Part shown: positions 1 to 12,479 of the stretch, piece after piece
How the letters are laid out: each line of letters starts with the position of its first letter
How positions within the stretch are numbered: the stretch's first letter is position 1
Source of the DNA: Ananas comosus
Lineage: Eukaryota; Streptophyta; Magnoliopsida; Poales; Bromeliaceae
Assembly (NCBI RefSeq): GCF_001540865.1
Contig: NC_033641.1
Span: forward strand, 8,997,767-9,061,766
DNA: 64,000 nt
Direction: 5' to 3'
The notes under the pieces: generated by a model
The model's database searches: none
What the model was told of the DNA's origin: nothing
What the model saw: only the letters and a program-made list of their open reading frames with translations
Translations under genes and position numbers: made by a program

Positions 1-498
1 AATTGCAATAAGTGTGAAGTTACTAAATCAACTTCTTAATTACCATTATAAATATAAATTTGTTTCTTTTATTGTTATATTTCTTCTGAGAGAAATTTTA
101 TAGTTGTTTCTTTTTTCTCCAACACGTCTGTTTTATCTTTCTTGTCATTCTTTATTCTTTCGAAAGTAACGGTGGTTGTCGTTGATCAATACGTGTTAAA
201 ACTAATTCTGAGCTATTGCCTATTAAATTGATTTAATATCTATCACGCACATGAGTGGCAGTATGAAAATTTAAGACTAAAATGACTATTTTTTTATGAT
301 CATTTTTTCATACCCTCTAATACCCGCCGGCCCGTTTAGTTATATAATACGGTGTTCAGATTCAGATAAAAAGAATTCCAAGTTGGATGAATCATAACAT
401 GAATAGTTCATCAAACTATCTCAACAAAAACTCATAGAGGAGCTTCTTAACAAAGTTGCATGCGCTCGTTGTTACACAAGTAAGTTTGTAATGATAAA

Positions 499-663
499 AC
501 CGACCGTCCCCTAGAGCAAATGGCAAAGGGACTTGGTGGTTGGTACCTGAGACCCAAGTTCGAATCCTAGTTGATTCACATTTCCAGCTAAGTTTATTTC
601 TAAATGAAATAAACGAAGCGGGTAGCGTGTTACCTATCTCTCTCTCAAAAAAAAAAAAAAAAG
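499..663 (+). mobile_element. tRNA-derived SINE, copy A, with perfect 16-bp target duplication
   Basis: The element runs from GACCGTCCC to a short (CT)n and poly(A) tail. It has a tRNA B-box-like GTTCGAATCC near 550 and the family's 3' body (CAGCTAAGTTTATTTC, then AAACGAAGCGGGTAGC). It is bounded by identical copies of AGTTTGTAATGATAAA at 483-498 and 664-679, a classic SINE target duplication. It lies in intron 3 of mannanase copy 1. Further copies in this window are near 11.1, 19.1, 44.9, 47.9, 51.4/52.4 and 55.4 kb. The perfect duplication suggests a fairly recent insertion. Confidence 0.9.
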
Positions 664-693
664 AGTTTGTAATGATAAATTGATGATACCCAC

Positions 694-2101
694 ATTCACA
701 GTCCTTCCCGAGTAGTCTCTTTCGCAACGAGGTTCATTCATTAGCTCCCATGCCATGATTGTTGGGTCATCTTTGTAGGCCGTTTTAGTGATTGTGTTAA
801 CCCTTGTTAAGATAGCCTACACCCAAAATGGAAATCCCAAATTTGTAAGAATAATATGTTAAAAGAAGTTGCAAGGTATGTAGATTTATTACTATTATGC
901 GCGGGTCCAATTAATGTGCTGACATACTGACGTGTCATAAACAAATTTGCATGTAAAATGCAGAGGAGCAAAGAAACGAATAACAAAAAATCATGCCCTA
1001 GATGTTGGATCTATAGTTTCTGGTCATGCAAAGTGCATGGCATCCGCGGCGGCGGTTTCTAAAAAGATCGTCTGAATAGGATACGTACCGTATACTTTTC
1101 TTCGCCCGAAGTATTTACTCTTATATGTTTGTTATAATATATATATGGAGTTGAGCTGGAATGCTATCGGTAGCAAACGAATTCCGTTGTCACCCATTTG
1201 TTTTTTATGATGGAGCCTTCAAATCGACGATCGGCACCGTTGAACATGATCTATACCACTTGAAATATCTAGAAATCAAATTTCAAATCTTTTCGACATC
1301 ATTGACCTAATGATCAAAGGGTTTCAAATTTTGTAATTTTAATGGTCGATATGAAACGTTTTCTCGTTTAACGGTGTAAAGCTATTCAAATCAATTGAAT
1401 TTTGGTTAGAAAATTCTTTAAACTATTTTAGAACAGAATCTATACTTTCGATCTTGATTACAAAATTTCTATCATCACATTTTAGAGGATATTTATTTTC
1501 AGCCATTCATTTTTACGCCCACTTGATGAACAAGAGAACAATATCGAAAAAGCATGATATTTGATTTCTAGATACTTCAAGTGGTATAGATTATTTTCAA
1601 CGGTACCGATCGTCGATTTGGAGGCTCCATCATCGAAAATAAATGGATGGCAATGGAGCCCGTTTGCTACGAATAGTATTCCAGCTCAACTCTATATATA
1701 TGTATATATATGCATGGCATATGTTTACACTTTGCATGTAAGTTTGGTGTGTGTAAAATCATGAAAATTTTGTATAAAAATAATGCATATATTTATATTT
1801 ATATCATTACCTTTATATGGTTCTTGTAGTAACCCTTTACTACTGGATTTGTATAAAAATCATCTTCACTGTTTACTCCAACACCTGCTTTCCTAGCCCA
1901 CTCTACATATTGGGCTTTGCCTCCAAAGTCTTTGAAGTTGTTAACCAAGCTCAAGATCAGACGGACGCCGTATCTCCGCGCCTCAGAGATCACAAAATCC
2001 AGACCCTTGATTTACATAATAAGAATGAAAAGAAAAAATACAATTAGTAATGTTAAAACGAGTAAGTGATAATGATAATATTCACTTAGGGATTGTTTGG
2101 T

Positions 2102-2148
<47 letters not shown>

Positions 2149-2384
2149 TAGAGTTACTATACTATCAGAAATATAGAGGATTTGATATTTCCAATTTTTT
2201 TACTCTTCGATCAAAAATTGTATAATTGGGATGATTGCAGTCCCCTCTAGGATTGAGTAGTACGACTAGGGTTGAGTCGTCCCCACAGGATAATAGTATT
2301 AATCCAAAGGTTAAAAATGATTAAAGGGGTTGATCTAAGGACCAGTCAGAAGCTCCAGATATTCTATGCTGCCGATAGCATAGT

Positions 2385-2483
<99 letters not shown>

Positions 2484-3432
2484 AACTATATTATAGTTGT
2501 AATTGCATACAGATTTAAATATATCCAACTGCTGCAAATATTGGAGCTGTATTCTTGTAGTTCCAATTACAGAAGTCGGAAAGAATATATAACTGTAAAC
2601 AAAAGCTTTTCTTTTAGTCACTTTAATTTTAACCTAAAAGTTTATTTTTTCTTCATTACTAAGAAAATTTGTAAGTATATTTCTAATCAGCAATATACAA
2701 TTAAATAAATTATTTATAATTATAGTATTTTCTATTACAACCAACTAAATAATTGAGATGTACGTAGTTGTACATATAAGTTGTTACTGCTACATTTTCA
2801 AAATACATTTATAGTTACATTCAACCAAACGGCTCTTAATGTTTATTGTATTATGTGAATGTAATTACCCCTTAATTTTAGCTTGTATTTCGTCATATTA
2901 TGGAGGACTTATTGGGCCTTTGTTGAATATTTAAATATTAATAGCATCGTTCTATGTAACTTAAGCTTTTAGAAAATTTTAGTTGTTTTTTATTTTTTAG
3001 CTTGGTATCAAAGTACGAGGTTTTGAGTTCGAGTCCTGTCAAACTAAATTTATTTGCATTTTTTTCCTTTACCTGAAAGACACGTTCATTATAGACGCCA
3101 GGCGATGCCTGGAGCGCCCGATCGCCACCGCCGTCGCTAAACGCCCACGTCCGGCAAACACTGAGCCCATTGGCCGCCGCCTCCCGGAACACCTCGGAGA
3201 CCTTCCCGCGGTCTGCAGGCTCGGCGGCAACACTCATCATCCAATACGAATTGAACCCGTTGAACAGAAACGGCTTGCCGTGGAGCACAAACTCAGTACC
3301 TCGTGCTCTGATGAACCGGTCGCGGTGGTGGTGGTGACCATGTTGGCTTCTTGCCTCACAATGTAGGACAAGAAGAGTGGTTGTGATAGTGCACAAAATG
3401 GAGCAAAAGTGGCCACTCTTTGTGTAGCCCAT
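694..3432 (-). CDS. MAN: mannan endo-1,4-beta-mannosidase (GH5), copy 1, partial at the left window edge
   Basis: This is the 5' part of a secreted endo-beta-mannanase, which cleaves beta-1,4 mannan backbones in cell walls. I read exon 1 at 3432-3073, exon 2 at 2005-1811 and exon 3 at 816-694, with GT-AG borders that keep frame. Exons 4 and 5 would lie beyond the left edge. The protein starts with a signal peptide (MGYTKSGHF, then a hydrophobic run ending HCEA), followed by [50 protein letters not shown] and [11 protein letters not shown], whose NE holds the family's acid/base glutamate. Exon 3 is 123 bp, as in copy 2. The Met at 3432 is preferred over the one at 3498 because a TATA box lies at 3515-3522. 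A His-rich stretch after the signal peptide is specific to this copy. Intron 1 holds a Harbinger-like insertion, intron 2 a long MITE and intron 3 a SINE. No break is seen in the visible part. Family assignment is firm; the fate of the 3' exons is unknown. Confidence 0.85.
1147..1693. mobile_element. (TA)n-flanked MITE, family B (about 550 bp, long inverted repeats)
   Basis: The two halves are inverted copies of each other. The left end reads GAGTTGAGCTGGAATGCTAT and the right end is its reverse complement with few changes. Inside, the arms repeat phrases such as GATGGAGCC and ATCGACGATCG in opposite orientation. The element sits between TA-rich stretches in intron 2 of mannanase copy 1. A close copy is at 31193-31733 and a diverged one at 30610-31130. 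No protein is encoded; the ORF here is a by-product. Confidence 0.8.
2146..2390. mobile_element. (TA)n-flanked MITE, family A (about 240 bp)
   Basis: The ends are the inverted pair AGAGTTACTATACTATCAG and CCGATAGCATAGTAGCTCT. The interior resembles the other family A copies (29.5-30.6 kb, 49.5-51.1 kb), including the TAGGATTGAGTAG-type core and a GATCTAAGGACC motif. (TA)n precedes it and (CT)n(TA)n follows it. Confidence 0.7.
2387..2480. repeat. (CT)31 followed by (AT)16 microsatellite
   Basis: Pure CT dinucleotides run from 2387 to 2448 and pure AT from 2449 to 2480. A (TA)n run at 2105-2145 lies on the other side of the neighbouring MITE. Long ORFs reading (SL)n or (RE)n here are microsatellite translation. 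Confidence 0.95.
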
Positions 3433-3514
3433 TAATTCTTTGTGTGGGGAGAGTTGTAAAAGGATGTGTATAGCTTTTGAAGTGTGGGTTTTGGTCATTG
3501 GTGTGTTAGGAGAG

Positions 3515-3522
3515 TATTTATA
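3515..3522 (-). promoter_or_regulatory. TATA box of mannanase copy 1
   Basis: Read on the minus strand this is TATAAATA, about 83 bp upstream of the chosen ATG at 3432. The same box stands about 60 bp upstream of the copy 2 ATG. Transcription should begin about 30 bp downstream, which excludes the ATG at 3498. Confidence 0.6.
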
Positions 3523-3649
3523 GATGGGGGAGTGGGGATGAGAACTCGTCAACGAGTACAAGGAAGTTGCAGGATTTTGTGGGGGGGAGTTTGTACAAAT
3601 TCGGTGGTCAAGTGATGTAAAAAAAAAAAAAAAAATTGGTTCCTCCATG

Positions 3650-4482
3650 TTGCTTGGACTTAGTCCACCACATCAGCCTTAGGCCACCCAAAACTGCGTA
3701 TGTATGTACCCTCGCTTTTATTTAGTTTGTGGATGAAACTATTCAAATGATAGTAAATAGTTCAGTAATAGTTATGGATCCGGGGTTGGTGGAGCTCTCG
3801 CCTCGATCTGCCTCGAGCGTGACGGTAAAAGTGAGAACAAAAAATAGAGAAAAATATAATCTGTTCCGAATTCGCCCCGATTTACTAAGTTTATGAAGCG
3901 GGAGGCGGAAAATCTCTTTTTTCTTTCAATCTGTTTCAATCTGTTAAGAATCCGTTAAAAGAGCTCTCTTGGTCCGATCCACCCCTAATGAAGTGATAAA
4001 TGGAGGCCAAAAATAAAATTAAAATCAATTAGTTCCGAATCCGTCCAGATCTAAAAAAAAATTGAGCCATTTTAACACCGCCAACCAATATAGGTGATAG
4101 TAATTTGGCTCTGATATTATATTACATATAAAATATGAATCGAATGAGAAGCATCATTACAGCTTAACGAATTAATTTTACTCTATTTTTGCTTAGCAAA
4201 ATATTTTAATTGCTTTTCAAGTGGCGAGAATTGAAGGAATTGTTTGGAAAGCGAGGATGAATTGTGAAATTGATTGGTGGTCCACCACTCATGCGGTGGA
4301 CCAGGTCCAGGGAACAGTATACCAATTGGAATGACAATGAGAGCGTGGGATTGGTGGGCGAAAAAGGTCGGTATTTGTTAGGATTTAAAAAAATAAAAAA
4401 AATAAAAAAAAATAACCCAAAAAAATGTCGTTTGTTGAGAAACGGTGGAGAGATGAACCATTTTGGCCTTTTTTAATTTTAA

Positions 4483-4518
<36 letters not shown>

Positions 4519-5320
4519 GCAAAAATAATAATAAATAAATAAATTAAAATCCCATGTGGGCCGTTTTGTGACGTGGAATCGGCTAACGGATTAACTGATC
4601 ATATCCTATCACAGAAATAATAATAATAATAATAATGTAAGGATATTTCTTGAGAATAAGTTATCTAAATTCAGTATAAAAAATTTTCTAATATTGATTG
4701 TAAAAAAAAGGTTTAATTTTTGCTTTTTAAAAGGTTTTAATATTCCTGATTTGGTAATATATTGTATATTTCATTTACGAGCTAATTTATCTTATTTAAA
4801 AAAATAATTTAAAAGTCTAATATAGTGTACACTTCTGGACCTTGATCAAAATTTTCATATATCAAATATATAAAAATTTTTAAGTAATTTATGGAGATAT
4901 GCTGATGAACAAAATATTCAGACATTCAAACAGGCCTGAAGTAAATAAATGTATTGTTTTTTGTGAAGGGGGTATCCAAACTTTTCTGCGTTATTTGAAC
5001 TTCATAAAGCTAGAATTTCGTGATTTTTAAATATTATTTGCCTACTAATCAAGTAATTTTAAACTCACCTTATATTAGTCAACAAATATAGTCAATTTTG
5101 AGACCAGTAAAATAATAGAAAAATGATGTCGAAAGTCATAAAATTCGGGCCATATGAAGTTCAAATAGTCAAGTTTTACCGTGTCGATCGTTAATTCAAA
5201 TGCTTGATCGTCGAAAATAACATCGAAGTTTATTTCTAGAAGAATTATAACTTTGCTCATACATAATAAAAAGATTTTGAATAGTTGAATGAGAAAAATA
5301 GTCACAAAGGATGCAATTAG
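3650..5320. other. intergenic AT-rich DNA upstream of mannanase copy 1
   Basis: No gene is seen. At 4335-4577 is a block (GAGAGCGTGGGATTGGTGGG ... CATGTGGGCCGTT) that recurs at 10165-10275 upstream of copy 2, so it probably belongs to the duplicated unit. Short AAT runs occur at about 4480-4515 and 4619-4636. Confidence 0.6.
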
Positions 5321-6573
<1,253 letters not shown>

Positions 6574-9412
6574 CTATGCCTCCGGTGGCCGCCGCCACCG
6601 CGGCCGCNGGCTGGCCTCGGCGGGCCCGCCGAGCGTGTGCGCGAGCACCGACATCACCTTCGACTGCCGCGCGATGAGCCCCGTCGTTGCCGGCTCCTGT
6701 GACAGCACGATCTCATAGCCGTCGTCGTACGAATCCATCCCCTCCGCCATGACCTGCCACACCAGGCCGCCCGCCATCGACCCCCCGCCAGACCGCGCGA
6801 AGCGGTAGATGCTCCGGTACACCGTGTCGAGGTACGAGTCGCGACCGTCGACGGTGTAGCCCGGGTCCTTCTTCGACTTGCCGAACTCCGCGAAGACGAG
6901 GGGCTTCTGCAGGATCCGGCGTGCGTCGTCCCAGTGGCTCCACATCCACCGCTGCACGAATGCAGTTTGGGCATCGTCGGTTTGGCCGGAGAGCCTGACA
7001 GAGAGAGAAAAGAAGGTAAACTTACATTTTGTTTAAAGTTACTCTCTCTCCAACTGTTATAGTTAGAACGGTGTTACCGCTATATTTGGATTCGCTTATG
7101 CAGTTTCAACTGCTTGTAAAGACACATTAATTCTCCACCGACTTAAGATTTAGAGATCGAACAACAGTTGTTTCTTATTATTTAATATGATACTAGGGCA
7201 AAAAAATCTTGAATTCGAGTCACAAGTTAGAGTCACTTCAGACTCCTAGTTGATTTTCTCCTATTTAATCTGCGTTTACATCATGAATCTAATCAAAAAT
7301 TCTTGAATTCAAACGTAAGAAGGAATAGTGTTAAATATAAAAATATAAAAATACAATTGTTGTTTCGCATTATATAACACTACAGTAGTTGAATTCAAAT
7401 ATATCAAATTAAATGCCCGACTTGGATTTGGATGTAGATGCAATTAAGTGCAACCAAGGAGCACCTAATAATTATATATATCTCTTATTGTTTTCACTTT
7501 TAAGGGTGTATTTACATATATTATCCTTCAAAATCAATTTTTCATTATAGAGTATACTATTACAATTAATTGTCCACTAAAAATTGTTGATATGTTGGCA
7601 TGTTGATGTGTTATACTTATAGATTAATTTTTATTTTTATTTTAAAAGATATGCATATATTAGCTAAAAATAAACTTCATAGGAAGTTCATTTACAAAGA
7701 AAAATTGGACAATTAATTCCCTTGATTTTTTATGGTACTATTGAACCAAAATGCACCTTCCAATAAAGGGTACATATATGGAAACATATTTGTAAGTAAA
7801 AATACATATGGTTTTGGATGGACATGTGCACAAAAGCCTAAAAAATAATTAATGGTGGTGTTATTAATTAGTATATATGTTTGTTGTTAATTCAGTTAAA
7901 TAACATAAAATAACCATTAATTGTGAGTTTTTTAATATAGGCTCGATTTGAACTCAGAATCTATTGCTATTGCTCGTTCGAATACCATATTAAATGACAT
8001 AAAACAATCGTTATTTTTCAAAAAGCTCAAGTTATATATTAAAGAACGGTATGTTCAATACTTATATTCAGTAATTACCATATATCAGGGTATGCGTGGA
8101 TGGTCGCAAAATCTATCTCCTTGATGAGATTACTAGTAATATAATCCGTCCCAACTTGGTACCCGGGATTGTACTGCTTCTTCTCCGGCATGGAGTCGCC
8201 ATAAAAACCCTCCATACCGGCTTCGAGAAGGTGCTTCTCGTCGAGCGATTTCGCGTAAGTCGACATCTCTTGTATCCATCCCTGCTCATATGCAAATGAA
8301 AATTACTATTATGATATAAAAAAGAAACTATGATATGTGAAAATGATAATGTATGCATGCACGTATGTACGTACGTGGTTTTACGTACATACATATACAT
8401 GAATTTTTCGTAAAAAATCTTACTAGAAATAAATAGTTGTTTCGCATTAATTAATTTGATGAATTATTTATTTGTTAGTAATATAATTAAGGACATAGAA
8501 AACACCAATTATTACATTAATCATTTTCCCAGAGTAATCTGATTGGCAACGAGGTTCATTCATTAGTTCCCATGCCATGATTGTTGAGTCATCCTTGTAG
8601 GCCATGTTAGTCATTGTGTTGATCCTTGTTAACACTGTCTGAAAAAAACAAAAACAAAAAAAAAAAGAAAAAAAAAAGAAGCATTAATATTGTATAAATT
8701 TTGAGTAATTTTGCATGGAATATATATATATATATAGCATTATTCAATTGATCAACATATATAGTAACCTTAAGCTCACCTTTACATGGTTCTTGTAGTA
8801 TCCCTTCACCACTTCATTTGTATAGAAATCGTCCTCCCCGTTCACCGGCGCCGCTCCCGCATTCTGAGCCCACTGCACGTACTGCGCCCTACCGCCAAAG
8901 TCCTTGAAGTTGTTCACTAAGCTCAGGATCAAGCGAATTCCGTACTTTTGTGCCTCCGAGATCACAAAGTCAAGTCCCTGATATATATATATATATATGC
9001 AAAGTAAATGAAGAGTTGTTTAAATTCATACTACTCTTATAAGTTGCTGATGTGCTGGCATGTAGGTAACTCTTTTAATCACCTGGAAAACGAATTCATT
9101 GTACACGCCAGGCGACACCTGGAGGGCGCGATCGCCACCGTCGCTAAACGCCCACGTCCGACACACGGTGAGCCCGTTCGCCGCCGCCTCGCGAAGCACT
9201 TCGGTGACCTTACCGCGCTCCGCGGGCTCCGCCGCGACGTGCATCATCCAATAAGAGTTGAACCCATTGAACAAGAATGGCTGGCCATTGAGCACAAACT
9301 CAGTCCCTTGAACCCCAACAAATTGATCACCATAGGTGGCCTCACAAGTTAATGCCACAAAAGTAATCAAAATGTGGAAGAGTTTGTGGGTAAAAATGCT
9401 TCGGTTGGCCAT
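6574..9412 (-). CDS. MAN: mannan endo-1,4-beta-mannosidase (GH5), copy 2, complete
   Basis: This is a secreted endo-1,4-beta-mannanase acting on cell-wall mannans. Five exons join in frame: 9412-9083, 8977-8780, 8638-8516, 8281-8079 and 6994-6574, giving 424 residues, typical of plant MANs. Residues 1-28 are a signal peptide ([12 protein letters not shown], then a hydrophobic run). [20 protein letters not shown] opens the GH5 barrel. [11 protein letters not shown] carries the acid/base Glu (about 204), and LVFAEFGKS carries the nucleophile Glu (about 321). An ATG at 9451 lies too close to the TATA box (9471-9478), so 9412 is the start. The C-terminus ends in an Arg/Pro-rich tail coded by a very GC-rich stretch with one undetermined base (6608). 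Exon 5 is strongly GC-rich compared with exons 1-4, and intron 4 is 1.08 kb. It lies 3 kb upstream of copy 1 in the direction of transcription, so the pair is a tandem duplication. Confidence 0.92.
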
Positions 9413-9470
9413 GTTGGTTTTGGCTAAAGTTTGTGTTTGTGGTGTGTTCATGGGTTTAAGTTGAGGTGGG

Positions 9471-9478
9471 TATTTATA
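9471..9478 (-). promoter_or_regulatory. TATA box of mannanase copy 2
   Basis: TATAAATA on the minus strand, about 60 bp upstream of the ATG at 9412, at an equivalent place to the box of copy 1. A (CA)n microsatellite (9497-9532) lies about 20 bp further upstream in this copy only. Confidence 0.65.
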
Positions 9479-9496
9479 GAGACCTATAAAGAGATC

Positions 9497-9532
9497 CACA
9501 CACACACACGCACACACACACACACACACACA
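9497..9532. repeat. (CA)n microsatellite in the promoter of mannanase copy 2
   Basis: A CA dinucleotide run with one CG interruption, within 50 bp upstream of the TATA box. It is absent from the promoter of copy 1, so it is a difference between the two paralogue promoters. Confidence 0.9.
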
Positions 9533-9659
9533 AAAAGAGAGACGAGGGTAGGGTTTCGTGATGAAGAGGAGAAAAAGGTGCAAGATTTCGTGGGGATATT
9601 CGGTGGTCTCGTTATAGAAGATAATGTACGTGGCTCTAAAATTTAGAGGAGTTTTGTAG

Positions 9660-9907
9660 GAGAAATTATTGCGTGCGCCAAGTGCACATACAGTAATGGC
9701 AGATGTGAGGAATCGAATTTAGAACCTCCTAACACGAAGGGAGCTCAGAACTGACGGTGATACTATTTATAGGACAAATTATTGCGTGTGCGATCGAGGT
9801 GCATATATAGTACATTTCATATAGTAACAAATGTGAGAAATCAAACTCACGATCTCTTAAAACGGAGGGAGTTTCGAACTCACTGTAATATCATGTTAAT
9901 CGCCGAA
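9660..9907. repeat. two-unit degenerate tandem repeat, possibly an old SINE pair
   Basis: Two units starting AAATTATTGCGTG (about 9664 and 9776) share the phrases ATGTGAG(G/A)AATC and GGGAG. On the minus strand GGTTCTAAATTCGATTCC looks like a decayed tRNA B box. It could be an old tRNA-derived element duplicated in tandem. Confidence 0.45.
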
Positions 9908-10164
9908 AGATCAAACTATAGTGAGAAACAGCTTAGCACCTTAAATGATACTCTTCTAAACCACTAATTTTTGGAACTATTTAATTGTCGGTAATAGATA
10001 TGTTTACAAACTATATAAATTTTCATACATGGGCTTTTTAAGTAATAAGATCGTATCTGTTGAATTAGATTTTGATTTTAATGCATGCATTTGGTGATCA
10101 TTTATTGGTGTGGTGTAAAGAGTGTTAGTATGCACCGGGTGCACGAATAGTTTCTCTATTTTAG

Positions 10165-10275
10165 ATTGAGAGCGTGGGATTGGTGGGCGGGAAAAGTGGG
10201 GGGAAAATTAATTAGAACGTGCAAATTCATACTAAAAACTACTTAGCCCATGTGGGCCGTTATGTGACGTGACAA
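10165..10275. repeat. upstream block shared by both mannanase genes
   Basis: GAGAGCGTGGGATTGGTGGG and CCCATGTGGGCCGTTATGTG match a block at 4335-4577 upstream of copy 1. Both lie 0.75-1.1 kb upstream of their ATG in the same orientation. The simplest reading is that the tandem duplication included at least 1 kb of 5' flank. Confidence 0.6.
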
Positions 10276-10465
10276 ATAATTAATTGCGTGCACCGTGGTC
10301 TATAGACCAATGAGTGTTTTTTTTTTTTTTTGAAGAAAAACTAAAACGACTTGTACACTCCAAAAGAGGAGTGTATAATATACATCCACTCATTTTAAGA
10401 TTTATAAATTTTTTTTATAATTTTTTTAAAAAAACACTTACACACGCAACAAGTGCTTTGTTTTT

Positions 10466-10806
10466 GGCTAAATTATAATTTTTGGCCCTAAATTAAACTA
10501 TAAGATTCGTAATGCTTTAGTTCTCAAATTTTAGTTCGTTCTCTAATTTTCGCCTCAAATTTTATAAATTATTATAATCAAGTTTCTCAATTTAGTTTAG
10601 TTGACAAATACTAAGGTTTCAGTGATATATAAGCGATGTAGTATCTTAATTATTATCATATCATTAATTACAGTATTACGTACATTAGTGGCAATTAATA
10701 TTTAGCAAATTAAACTGTATTATAAACTTAATTACAATAATTTTAAAAAAATTGAGTAAAAAATTATAAACAAGTTGAAGTTTGAGAACCAAAGCATAAT
10801 ATAACT
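10466..10806. mobile_element. inverted-repeat MITE, degenerate
   Basis: The left arm begins GGCTAAATTATAATTTTTGG and the right arm ends with a diverged inverse (CCAAAGCATAATATAAC). A related element is at 14940-15215, where the right end is CCAAAAGTGTAATTTAGCC. No coding capacity. Confidence 0.5.
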
Positions 10807-11044
10807 TTTTTTTTTCTTTTGTAAACAAGCTCGTAAGTTTGAGCATGGACACCCACACATACACACGATAATCATGACTCAAGCGTGATTTTGAATTCAA
10901 AACCTCTTGCTCAGAAAAGAAGGTTCTTATTTGTAGAAAAGTAGCACCAAAATTCGATCGCATGCGATTCGGAAATATAACTTAAATTATGTGAAAAATT
11001 AAAAGTGAACTCATTCTTAAATGCTACCGAAAATCAAAAAATTT

Positions 11045-11230
11045 TTTTTTTTTGAGAGAGAGATAAAATTGTTTTTTTTTTTTGAGAGAGAGATAGGTAG
11101 CACGCTATCCGTTTCGTTTATTTCATTTAGAAATAAACTTAGCTAGAAATGTGAATCAACTAGGATTCGAACTTGGGTCTCGGGTACCAACCATCAAACC
11201 CTTTTGCCACTTGCGCTAGGGACGGTCGGT
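11045..11230 (-). mobile_element. tRNA-derived SINE, copy B, with perfect 14-bp target duplication
   Basis: This is the same family as the 499-663 element, in reverse orientation. AAAATCAAAAAATT flanks it exactly at 11031-11044 and 11231-11244. The tail region is doubled: two poly(T) runs each followed by GAGAGAGAGATA, as if the 3' end had been duplicated or reverse transcription had slipped. Confidence 0.88.
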
Positions 11231-11270
11231 AAAATCAAAAAATTGTAGAAGAGGAAAAACATAAAATCAA

Positions 11271-11801
11271 GGGAAAATATCAAAAACCCCCTTGTGGTTT
11301 CAATTTTCTTCACTTTAGTACCCTGTGGTTTAAAATATATCAAGTTAGTATCCTGTGGTTTCTCACTTTATCACTTTAATACCCTGTGGTTTAAGGTGTA
11401 TCAAGTTAGTATCTTGTGGTTTTGCACTTTATTACTTTAGTATTCTATGGTTTTAATTGTATATCAAGTTCGTATCCTATGGTTTTTTAAACCATAGGGT
11501 ACTAAAGTGATAAAGTATTTCACACTTTATCACTTTAGTATCCTGTGGTTTTAATTTTGTATCAAGTTCGTACCCTGTGATTTTTTAAACCATAGGGTAC
11601 TAAAGTGATAAAGTGTGAAACCACAGGGTACTAAAGTGATAAAGTGCAAAACCACAGGGTACAAATTTGATACACCTTAAACCACAGGGCACTAAAGTGA
11701 TAAAGTGAGAAACCACAGGGTACTAACTTGATACACTTTAAACCACAAGGTACTAAAATAAAAAAGTGTAAAACCACAGGAGGGGTTTTTAAAATTTTTC
11801 C
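11271..11801. mobile_element. foldback element built of CTGTGGTTT repeats, 9-bp target duplication
   Basis: The termini are GGGAAAATATC and the near inverse AAATTTTTCC. The exact duplication TAAAATCAA stands at 11262-11270 and 11802-11810. The arms consist of tandem units of about 50 bp (CACTTTA(G/A)TACCCTGTGGTTT, then TATCAAGTTAGTA) that invert in the middle, so the whole element can fold. Related elements are at 38946-39343 and 40397-40770. The 9-bp duplication suggests mobilisation by a Mutator-type transposase. Confidence 0.75.
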
Positions 11802-12040
11802 TAAAATCAAAATTGATTTAGAAGTGCATAGTATACTGGTCTAAGACGCATTTTCGTCCATCATGCTGAATTGAGTAGAAACACCGCCTTAAAATACAGC
11901 CAAAATTTCTCCTTCTGCGAGCACGATAGAGTAGGTAAAGACTGCTTTCCATAAATCAAGCATGAGAGGAACGCTGGACAACGTTCCTTACGACGCCGTG
12001 CCCGTGTCAGACTTCTGTTTGAACCTAAGAAAAGAAACCA

Positions 12041-12083
<43 letters not shown>

Positions 12084-12163
12084 AATGAATAAATAAGTAA
12101 ATAAATGTTAAAAAATAATTTAAAACTCATAGAAAAATTTCGGGTTTTTTTTCTAACATCTAA

Positions 12164-12479
12164 GAGCTGTTTGATTTCTGTAAAAAGCATGAAACAAAAA
12201 TGCAAGAAAAAAGTTTTTGATGAAAAATCTCATTTTTAGTTTTCCGCCCGTTTAGTTCCAAAAAAACTATTTTTTTTTTTTAAATATTTTCAAATTATAT
12301 GAAAAACCGGCATTTTAGTTTTCCTAAAAAAAGCTGAAAAATAAAAAATTAATTTGTCATAAAATTTGAAAAACAAAATTTCACCAAAAAACTAGTTTTA
12401 CTTGAAACCAAATTTTTTTCATGAAAATATTTCATGAAAAAAAAAATTTCCATGCTTTTTGGGCAAAATAAACATGCCC
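12164..12479. mobile_element. Tourist-like MITE, degenerate
   Basis: The ends are GAGCTGTTTGATTTCTGTAA and, inverted, GGGCATGTTTATTTTGCCC, both running into AAAAAGCATG. The flanks are TAA and TTA, so the duplication is imperfect. Small and non-coding. Confidence 0.5.

Larger units (their letters stand above)
2089..2835. mobile_element. Harbinger/Tourist-like element with TTA duplication, carrying a nested MITE
   Basis: The ends are GGGATTGTTTGGTTGCAT and, inverted on the right, GAGCCGTTTGGTTGAATG. TTA flanks both sides (2086-2088, 2836-2838), as expected for PIF/Harbinger MITEs. The left third is taken up by a (TA)n-flanked family A MITE and a long (CT)n(TA)n run. It lies in intron 1 of mannanase copy 1. 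Confidence 0.7.

Noticed and set aside
505..600. Possible tRNA gene on account of a B-box-like GTTCGAATCC
   Set aside because: The sequence cannot form a full cloverleaf by eye, continues into the SINE body and poly(A) tail, and has SINE-type target duplications.
2272..2621. ORFs with (SL)n, (YI)n and (RE)n
   Set aside because: They read through the (CT)n(TA)n microsatellite and lack any other coding sign.
3433..3648. N-terminal extension of mannanase copy 1 up to 3648
   Set aside because: It would lie upstream of the TATA box at 3515-3522 and translates an A-run; the start at 3432 aligns with copy 2.
6654..6974. Alternative minus-strand ORFs over mannanase exon 5
   Set aside because: Out-of-frame shadows in a GC-rich exon; the 6574-6994 frame contains the FAEFG nucleophile motif.
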